Positions 50,918 through 56,994 of a stretch of 56,994 bases of DNA are shown in pieces. Within the stretch, counting starts at the first letter, position 1. The number at the start of each line of letters is the position of its first letter. The stretch is from Phycisphaeraceae bacterium (GTDB lineage Bacteria > Planctomycetota > Phycisphaerae > Phycisphaerales > UBA1924), in assembly GCA_007693965.1 (NCBI GenBank), contig RECQ01000039.1, forward strand, positions 1 through 56,994, read 5' to 3'. A program made the translations under genes and the position numbers. Under the pieces are notes generated by a model. That model was given only the letters and a program-made list of their open reading frames with translations, was not told where the DNA came from and ran no database searches.

Positions 50918-53900
50918 ATGCGCCGTATGAGTATTCAGTCCTGCCTTGTCTTCATCATTGCCCTCCTGACCGCCCCGTTCGCCGCGGCCCAGGACATCTC
51001 ACCGAACTGGTTCCGAACCCCCGCCATCTCACCCGACGGCTCGACCATCGTCTTCGAGCACGGCGGCGACCTCTACTCCGTCCCCGTCGCCGGCGGCCGG
51101 GCCATCCCGCTCACGCTCCACCCCGCCCACAACACCCGCCCCGTCTGGTCGCCCGACGGATCGAAGCTCGCCTTCGCCTCCGACCGCCACGGCAACTTCG
51201 ATGTCTTCCTCATGCCCGCGACCGGCGGCACGGCGAAGCGCCTCACCTACCACTCGGCCAACGACTTCCCCTCCGACTTCACGCGCGACGGCGAGTCGGT
51301 GATCTTCGAGAGCGCCCGCATCGGCGATGTCCAGAGCGTGATGTTCCCCACGCCCATTCTCAGCGAGCTGTACAGCGTCTCGATCGAGGGCGGCACGCCG
51401 GAGCTGATGCTGACCACGCCCGCGCTCAACGCCCGATTCGACGCCGCGGGCGAGCGACTCGTCTACGAGGACCGCAAGGGATACGAGGACGAGCTGCGCA
51501 AGCACCACACCTCGTCGATCGCGCGCAACATCTGGGTCCACAACCTCGCCAACGGCGCCCATGAGAAGATGACCGACTTCGAGGGCGAGGACCGCAACCC
51601 GCACTGGACTCGCGACGGCCGCTCCATCCTTTTCCTCTCCCAGCGCAGCCGCGACGGCGGCGTCGGCGCCTTCAACGTCTTCCGCATGCCCGCCCAGCCC
51701 GGCGCCGAGGCGACGCAGCTCACGTTCTTCGAGAACCATCCCGTCCGCCATCTCTCCGTCGCCAACAACGGCGCCGCCGTCTTCAGCTGGCACGGCGAGA
51801 TCTTCCACATGCCCCAGGGCGCCGAGGCGCAGCGCGTGCCCATCACCATCGCCATCGACGGACGCAGCGGCGTCGAAACCGAAACCCGCCGCTCCGGCGC
51901 CAGCGAGTTCGCCGTCGCTCCCAGCGGCAAGGAGGTCGCCTTCGTCGTCCGCGGCGATGTCTACGTCACCTCCACCGAGTTCGGCACCACACGCCGCATC
52001 ACCAACACGCCCGAGCAGGAGCGATCGGTGCAGTTCGCGCCCGACGGACGCTCGCTGGTGTACGCCGGCGAACGCGATGGCGCCTGGAACATCTACAAGG
52101 CCACCCTCGTCGATGATGACGAACTCTACTTCTTCAGCTCCACCAAGATCGAGGAAAAACCCCTCATCGCCTCCGACGCCGACGAATTCCAGCCCCTCTT
52201 CTCGCCTGACGGCAAACAGCTCGCCTACCTTCACAACCGCTCCACGCTGCGCGTCCTCGACATCGAGAGCGGCGACTCGTGGACCGTCAAGAGCGGCGAA
52301 GCTTTCTACTCCTATTCCGACGGCGATCACTTCTTCACTTGGTCTCCCGACAGCGAGTGGCTGGCCGTTCACTTCTACAACCGAGGCCGGGCCTTCGTGA
52401 ACCAGGTCGGCATCGTTCCCGCCGACGGCTCGCAGACCATGCCCACCGACATCTCCAACTCCGGCTACAGCGATGTGCGCCCCATCTGGGGCTTTGACGG
52501 AGGCGCCATCGTGTGGGCCTCCGATCGCTACGGCATGCGCAGCCACGGAAGCTGGGGCGCCCAGTACGACGTCGTCGCCGCCTTCCTCAATCAGGACGCC
52601 CACGACAAGTTCCGCCTCTCCCGCGAAGAATACGAGCTGCGCAAGGAGCTCGAAGAGAAGCGCAAGAAGAACGATGAGAAGAAGGAAGACGAAAACAACG
52701 ACGACAACAACGAGAACGGCGAGAACGGCGACAACGATGAGAATGGCGAGAACGGCGATGAAGAAGCCGAAGACAAGCCGGAGCCCATCGAAATCGACTT
52801 AAAAGGCCTCGAAACCCGCACCGAGCGCCTCACCATCCACGCGTCCGATCTCGGCGACTACGCCGTCTCGCCCGAAGGCGACAAGCTCTTCTACCTCGCC
52901 CGCTTCGAACGCGGCTACGACCTCTGGGTCCGCGACTTCCGCAAGGAGACCACGAGCATGCTCCGTAAGCTCAACGCCTCCAGCGCCTCGATGACCCTCT
53001 CCAAGGACGGCAAGGAGATCTTCCTCCTCGCCGGCGGCTCGCTCTCCAAGATCAACGCCTCCAGCGGCGAGCAGACCCCCATCGCCTTCAGCGCTGTCGT
53101 CGAAATCGACGGCCACAAGGAGCGCGAGCACCTCTTCGAACACGTCTGGCGCCAGACGAAGAGAAAGTTCTACCGCCCCGACCTTCACGGCGTGGACTGG
53201 CAGTTCTACCGCGAGCAGTACAAGCCCAAGCTCGCCGGTGTGAAGAGCAACCGCGTCTTCGCTGAGCTTCTTTCTGAAATTCTCGGCGAGCTCAACGCCT
53301 CCCACACCGGCGGCCGCTACTTCCCGCCCCCCCAGGATGGAAACACCAGCACCGCCGCCCTCGGCGTCTTCTATGACAACGACTACGAAGGCCCCGGACG
53401 GCGCATCGCCGAGATCATGGAAGGCGGCCCGCTCGACCGCTCCGAGCTTGACATCGAGGCCGGAATGATCATCACCCACATCGATGGCGTCGAACTCACC
53501 GCAACCACCAACTTCTACGCCCAGCTCGACGGCAAGGCCGGAGACCGCGTCCGCCTCACCCTCCAGCGCGAGGACGGCGAATCCTTCGATGAGGTCGTCC
53601 GACCCGTCTCCCTCGGCGCCGAGAACAACCTGCGCTACGAGCGCTGGGTGCGCACCCGACGCGAGCTTGTCGACGAGCTTTCCGATGGACGCCTCGCCTA
53701 CATGCACGTCCGCGGCATGAACGATCCCAGCTTCCGCGTCTTCTACCGCGAAGTCCTCGGACGCCACTACGACCGCGAAGCCCTCATCGTCGACACCCGC
53801 TTCAACGGCGGCGGGTGGCTCCACGACGACCTCATCACCTTCCTCACCGGCGAGCGCTACGTCGACTTCTACCCCCGCGATGATGAGTCCCCCAATGTCA

Positions 53901-54265
53901 GCTACGTCGGCGACACGCAGTGGCGCTGGACCAAGCCCTCCATCGTCGTCATGAGCGAGGGCAACTACTCCGACGCCCACTTCTTCCCCTGGGCCTACAC
54001 CGAGCTCGAAGTCGGCGACACCGTCGGCATGCCCGTCCCCGGCACCGCCACCGCCGTCTGGTGGGAGCGCCTGCACACCGGCGATCTCGTCTTCGGCATC
54101 CCCCAGGTCGGCACCAAGGGCATGGACGGCGAATACCTCGAGAACCAGCAGCTCGAACCGACCCACGAAGTCCCCCTCCCCCCCGAGGACGCCGCGGCGG
54201 GACGGGACACGCAGATCATCGAAACGGTGCGCATCATGCTGGAGCAGCTCGACAACAACGATTGA
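50918..54265 (+). CDS. Tricorn-like protease (S41 family), exported
   Basis: A 1115-residue serine peptidase. A signal peptide ends at FAAAQD (about 25). Two propeller regions follow: PD40-like repeats (AISPDGSTIVFEHGGDLYSV, PVWSPDGSKLAFASD, PHWTRDGRSILFLS, VQFAPDGRSLVY, PLFSPDGKQLAYL). A 40-residue acidic Asn/Asp/Glu/Gly run near 580-625 interrupts the second. The C-terminal part has the helical C1 domain, a PDZ domain near 830-890 and the S41 core: catalytic-His region NASHTGG (about 794), VDTRFNGGGW, and the nucleophile in EGNYSDAHF (Ser about 1018). The tricorn Glu counterpart is probably in GEYLENQQLEP. It likely degrades peptides in the envelope. AGAGGAG lies 10 bases upstream. Confidence 0.93.
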   Translation: MRRMSIQSCLVFIIALLTAPFAAAQDISPNWFRTPAISPDGSTIVFEHGGDLYSVPVAGGRAIPLTLHPAHNTRPVWSPDGSKLAFASDRHGNFDVFLMPATGGTAKRLTYHSANDFPSDFTRDGESVIFESARIGDVQSVMFPTPILSELYSVSIEGGTPELMLTTPALNARFDAAGERLVYEDRKGYEDELRKHHTSSIARNIWVHNLANGAHEKMTDFEGEDRNPHWTRDGRSILFLSQRSRDGGVGAFNVFRMPAQPGAEATQLTFFENHPVRHLSVANNGAAVFSWHGEIFHMPQGAEAQRVPITIAIDGRSGVETETRRSGASEFAVAPSGKEVAFVVRGDVYVTSTEFGTTRRITNTPEQERSVQFAPDGRSLVYAGERDGAWNIYKATLVDDDELYFFSSTKIEEKPLIASDADEFQPLFSPDGKQLAYLHNRSTLRVLDIESGDSWTVKSGEAFYSYSDGDHFFTWSPDSEWLAVHFYNRGRAFVNQVGIVPADGSQTMPTDISNSGYSDVRPIWGFDGGAIVWASDRYGMRSHGSWGAQYDVVAAFLNQDAHDKFRLSREEYELRKELEEKRKKNDEKKEDENNDDNNENGENGDNDENGENGDEEAEDKPEPIEIDLKGLETRTERLTIHASDLGDYAVSPEGDKLFYLARFERGYDLWVRDFRKETTSMLRKLNASSASMTLSKDGKEIFLLAGGSLSKINASSGEQTPIAFSAVVEIDGHKEREHLFEHVWRQTKRKFYRPDLHGVDWQFYREQYKPKLAGVKSNRVFAELLSEILGELNASHTGGRYFPPPQDGNTSTAALGVFYDNDYEGPGRRIAEIMEGGPLDRSELDIEAGMIITHIDGVELTATTNFYAQLDGKAGDRVRLTLQREDGESFDEVVRPVSLGAENNLRYERWVRTRRELVDELSDGRLAYMHVRGMNDPSFRVFYREVLGRHYDREALIVDTRFNGGGWLHDDLITFLTGERYVDFYPRDDESPNVSYVGDTQWRWTKPSIVVMSEGNYSDAHFFPWAYTELEVGDTVGMPVPGTATAVWWERLHTGDLVFGIPQVGTKGMDGEYLENQQLEPTHEVPLPPEDAAAGRDTQIIETVRIMLEQLDNND

Positions 54266-54302
54266 CGACGCTTCCGCATACGCGAGAAACCTGACTCAAA
54301 GT

Positions 54303-54336
54303 AAAACGCCGCCGATGCGCATCGGCGGCGTTTTTC
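54303..54336. terminator. Intrinsic terminator after the tricorn-like gene
   Basis: A long, near-perfect palindrome (AACGCCGCCGATG/CATCGGCGGCGTT around CG) followed by TTTTT, with AAAA before it. It begins 38 bases after the stop and would work in both directions. Confidence 0.93.
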
Positions 54337-54405
54337 TTCCCGGTCACAGTCGCTCCACAATCATCACATGCCTTCGGCCGCTGCGCAAGCGGGTAGCATC
54401 CTCTT

Positions 54406-54411
54406 TATGAT
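54406..54411 (+). promoter_or_regulatory. -10-like box of the DUF4236 gene, near-leaderless spacing
   Basis: TATGAT, then 8 bases, then ATG 54420. No Shine-Dalgarno is present. Confidence 0.45.
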
Positions 54412-54419
54412 CCCCCGTC

Positions 54420-55469
54420 ATGGGCTGGCGTTTCTTCCGCAGAACAAAGATCGCTCCCGGGCTGACTCTGAACCTCAGCCGGGCCGGCCCATCGCTCTCC
54501 ATGGGCCCCCGCGGCGCCCGCATGACCGTCGGTCGCCGCGGCGTGCGCCGCACCGTCGGCATCCCCGGCTCCGGCGTCCACTACACCACGCAGTCAGGCT
54601 GGGGGTCGTCGAAGCGCACAGGCTCAGCGACGCGCACGCGGCGCTCCCGCGCCGCCGTCGCCCAGGCCGCGGCGAAGGAGCGCCTCTCACTCGGCTTCCT
54701 CGACCGAATCAGCATCCCCCGCTCCGAGCGCGACTTCACCGAGGCCCTGCGCAGCGAGCTCGCCGGCGATGATGCGGCGGCGCTCAAGCACGCCGAGCAA
54801 TCCGCATCCGAACATCCCGACAGCGCCTTCCTCGCGGGCGCCATCCAGTTCAAGCGCGGCCGCTACGCCCAGGCCGAGAAGCATTTCATGACGGCCCGCC
54901 GCAGCCCCGCACGGCTCGGCGCCCTGTACCGCAAGTATGAGGTCCGCTTCGCCGTGAGCATGCCGATCGCGCAGGGCGTGTGGGCCCATCTCCAGCCAAC
55001 TCCCGCCGGCGCCCTGCTCGCGCTGGCCGAGACCCACCAGAGCCAGGGTCGGTGGCGCGAATCGGCCAAGGATCTTGAACGCCTGCACAAGGAGCAGCCG
55101 CACGATCTGGTCGTGCGCCTCTCGCTCATGGAGCTGCTCGTCGAACACTTCGGCGAGCCCCGCGGCCTGAAGATGGCCGCGGAGATGGGCGCCGGCGTCG
55201 AGAACGAATCCGCAATCCACGCCGGCGTCCTCTACTTCGCCGGCAAGGCCCTGCGCCTGCTCGACATCCAGACCGGCGCCCGCGACCAGCTCACCAAGTC
55301 GCTGCGCCGGAGCAAGGATCGCCCGCCGGAGCTGCTCACGGCGGCGCGGTACGAGCGGGCCCTGGTGTATGAGGCGCTGGGGCAGCGGTCCCGTTCGCGC
55401 AGCGAACTGGAGCGCGTGTACGCGGAGGATCCAAGGTTTGAGGATGTGGCGGGGAGGCTGGGGGTATGA
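54420..55469 (+). CDS. DUF4236 protein with TPR-like C terminus
   Basis: A 349-residue protein. The first 60 residues are a clear DUF4236 domain: MGWRFFRRTKIAPGLTLNLS, RAGPSLSMGPRGARMTVGRR, GVRRTVGIPGSGVHYTTQSG, a short beta-hairpin-rich module of unknown role. The rest (about 105-349) is helical with TPR-like pairs (DAAALKHAEQSASEHPDSAF, YAQAEKHFMTARRSP, RWRESAKDLERLHKEQPHDL, RYERALVYEALGQRSRSRSE). In other bacteria DUF4236 is usually a stand-alone short protein, so the fusion suggests it acts with partners bound by the repeats. It follows a terminator and probably has its own near-leaderless promoter. Confidence 0.85.
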   Translation: MGWRFFRRTKIAPGLTLNLSRAGPSLSMGPRGARMTVGRRGVRRTVGIPGSGVHYTTQSGWGSSKRTGSATRTRRSRAAVAQAAAKERLSLGFLDRISIPRSERDFTEALRSELAGDDAAALKHAEQSASEHPDSAFLAGAIQFKRGRYAQAEKHFMTARRSPARLGALYRKYEVRFAVSMPIAQGVWAHLQPTPAGALLALAETHQSQGRWRESAKDLERLHKEQPHDLVVRLSLMELLVEHFGEPRGLKMAAEMGAGVENESAIHAGVLYFAGKALRLLDIQTGARDQLTKSLRRSKDRPPELLTAARYERALVYEALGQRSRSRSELERVYAEDPRFEDVAGRLGV

Positions 55470-55489
55470 CGCCTGAACTCCCGCCGGTA

Positions 55490-55531
55490 AAACGCATGGT
55501 CATCCCAGGCTGAGCACCATGCCATGCGTTT
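55490..55531 (+). terminator. Candidate terminator after the DUF4236 gene
   Basis: A 10-bp perfect stem (AAACGCATGG / CCATGCGTTT) with a 22-base loop, 20 bases after the stop and ending in TTT. The remaining gap to the next gene shows no other signal. Confidence 0.45.
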
Positions 55532-55765
55532 GAAGATCGCCGAGCGATACTGCGAGGACAGGCGACTGGTTCGGCCGATCAACTCGACTCGACGGGAAGT
55601 GAAGCTATGCGGACCAAGGCCCTATAGACACTGAACCGGACCTTCCACGCCGCCGCCCACGATTTGCTGAATTCCCCGCGAATTCTCAACACCACCGGCG
55701 CGAGGCGGTCATACTGGCTCTGTCTCCAGCTTCACTTCCCATCGCCCACACAGAGGTTGAACACT

Positions 55766-56994
55766 TTGAAATACGCCTTCCAGACGCTGCTCCGCTTCAT
55801 CACACCGTTCGGCGCAGCGTTGTTCGCAATCGCCGCCCCGGCGTCGGCGCAGATGTGGATCGCCAGCGCGCCCGGACAGTGGCACGACCCGGCGAACTGG
55901 AGTCCGCAGGTTGTGCCGAACGCGGTCGGCGCCGAGGCGTTCCTTGCGTCCACCGCCGCGGGTGGATCGATCTCCGGCGGCGGCTCGATGAGCTTCTCCG
56001 CCCCCATCACGCTCGGACATCTCAGCGTGGACATGGGATTCGGTGGCCCCTTGTTCTTCATGAACCTTGGCACATTGACGCTCGACAACGGCGGCGGCGC
56101 CGATGTGACCATCTTCACGACCGCGACTGGCGTGCTCGGGATCAGCGGACAGATCGTCCTGATGGGGAACCTCGTCACGGACTGGCGAGCGGACAATGGG
56201 CAGATCAGCGCCGACATCAGCGGAGAATACGACGTCATCATCGATTCGCCGCAGGCGCACCGACGCATTCGCCTCGCCGGCGTGAACACTTACACCGGCG
56301 ACACGGTGGTGCGTAGCGGCCGACTCGGCTTCAATTCATTGCAGAACCTTGGCGATCCTTCCGGAGCGATCATCGTCGAGGGAGACGGCACGCTGATACT
56401 TGAGAACCTCTCGGAACCGGTCATCAGCGGCGCATCATTCACGCTCATGGATGGGGGGCGCATCTGGACTCGCGCCGCCACCTGGGACGACACCATCACG
56501 ATGGTCGGCGCAGGTGAGATCGCGCCCTTGTTCGACGGGTTCGAGGCGCTTGTCTCAGGACAACTGACTGGCGACGGGACATTCATTCGCGGCTCGGCCC
56601 AGAGCTTTTTCACGACCGACCCGACCATCGAATCGATCCTGAATGTCACAAACACAACGAACGATTACACCGGCGGAACCATCATCCGCGCCGGCGTGCT
56701 CCGCATTCCGGGTGATGAAGCCCTCGGCGCCGCGGGGACGCCGATCACATTCCAGCAGGCCCCCGGCTTATCCGAAGGCCCCGGCGCCCTGGTGACCACC
56801 GACGACTCGACCATCGCGCGCGACATCGTCATGCTGAGCAACGGCTGGCTGCGCGCCGAGCCCGGAACCACCGGCGTCTACACAGGCGAGATCTCCGGCG
56901 CACGCGCCCTCTCCATCGGGTTCCTCGACTGGACCGGCGCCGTCGAGCTTCGCGGCGCCAACCTCTTCACCGGCGGCGTCAGCGTGCAGACCGG
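55766..56994 (+). CDS. Secreted autotransporter-type beta-strand repeat protein, partial
   Basis: Open to the window edge (409 codons seen), continuing beyond it. The likely start is TTG 55766: AGAGG ends 9 bases upstream and a good signal peptide follows (about KYAFQTLLRFITPFGAALFA to ASAQ). A second TTG at 55757 is too close to the AGAGG. The mature part is Gly/Thr/Asn-rich beta-strand sequence with autotransporter-associated repeats: TYTGDTVVRSGRLGF, DYTGGTIIRAGVLRI, NLFTGGVSVQ, the pattern of parallel beta-helix surface proteins (PATR). It is probably exported or surface-attached; planctomycete homologues often end in sorting or dockerin-like motifs, outside this window. Confidence 0.8.
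   Translation, partial: MKYAFQTLLRFITPFGAALFAIAAPASAQMWIASAPGQWHDPANWSPQVVPNAVGAEAFLASTAAGGSISGGGSMSFSAPITLGHLSVDMGFGGPLFFMNLGTLTLDNGGGADVTIFTTATGVLGISGQIVLMGNLVTDWRADNGQISADISGEYDVIIDSPQAHRRIRLAGVNTYTGDTVVRSGRLGFNSLQNLGDPSGAIIVEGDGTLILENLSEPVISGASFTLMDGGRIWTRAATWDDTITMVGAGEIAPLFDGFEALVSGQLTGDGTFIRGSAQSFFTTDPTIESILNVTNTTNDYTGGTIIRAGVLRIPGDEALGAAGTPITFQQAPGLSEGPGALVTTDDSTIARDIVMLSNGWLRAEPGTTGVYTGEISGARALSIGFLDWTGAVELRGANLFTGGVSVQT

Noticed and set aside
51029-52603. Long open frame on the minus strand inside the tricorn-like gene, and similar long antisense frames elsewhere
   Set aside because: High G+C makes antisense frames stay open; these have Val/Gly/Ala/Glu-rich sequence with no family motif.

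Overview
The window is one stretch of a high-G+C bacterial chromosome, about two-thirds G+C by eye, with dense housekeeping genes and no plasmid, phage, insertion-sequence or CRISPR signal. The best fit is a Planctomycetota member, probably class Phycisphaerae. This is an inference from several things: two secreted proteins end in paired dockerin-like repeats (D-x-[NT]-G-x-G ... LGxWG), one of them a TIGR03790-type protein; there is a protein joining TPRs to RNA-polymerase-alpha-CTD-like modules; there are tricorn-like protease, DUF4236 and autotransporter-type beta-strand-repeat proteins; and many starts lack a Shine-Dalgarno. No rRNA or marker gene settles the taxonomy. The first 66 bases are almost pure G and look like a contig-end artefact.

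Layout. 1-5 kb: secreted dockerin-like protein, pyrC, rpsB-tsf. 5-13 kb: TIGR03790 secreted protein, BaiN-type flavoprotein, tRNA-Leu(CAA), DUF3467 protein, pheA, two uncharacterised membrane proteins, scpB. 13-21 kb: a small unknown, a MATE exporter, the TPR/alpha-CTD protein, a SpoIID-like protein, a PAS-LuxR regulator, tryptophan 2,3-dioxygenase, a tethered histidine kinase and a cold-shock protein. 21-28 kb: rpsO-pnp with its terminator, an aminotransferase, prfB with a +1 frameshift, a secreted FKBP and a zinc-ribbon membrane protein. 28-35 kb: an operon of PD40 lipoprotein, CsgG-like lipoprotein, small unknown and Xer recombinase; then queC, a two-domain queD and a secreted glutathione peroxidase. 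35-47 kb: the translation operon nusA-infB-ylxP-rbfA-HhH protein-TPR lipoprotein-yebC, preceded by fliM. 47-57 kb: dsbD, tRNA-Gly(GCC), alcohol dehydrogenase, tricorn-like protease, DUF4236-TPR protein and the start of a beta-strand-repeat surface protein that leaves the window.

How the genes fit together. Translation and RNA metabolism dominate: rpsB, tsf, rpsO, pnp, prfB, nusA, infB, rbfA, ylxP, yebC, two tRNAs and queC/queD for tRNA queuosine. A second theme is the cell envelope: DsbD, SpoIID, FKBP, peroxidase, tricorn-like protease, lipoproteins and surface repeat proteins. FliM indicates a flagellum.

The most interesting signals are four. (1) The prfB frameshift site reads CTT-TAA-C instead of CTT-TGA-C and has no upstream Shine-Dalgarno-like stimulator. 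(2) A TPR protein carries two tandem copies of the RNA polymerase alpha C-terminal domain, one keeping most of the promoter-DNA contact residues. (3) At least ten genes have a TANNNT -10-like box only 6-8 bases before the start codon, the signature of leaderless mRNAs; this also decides several starts. (4) The larger gaps between convergent genes are filled with imperfect palindromic or low-complexity repeats.
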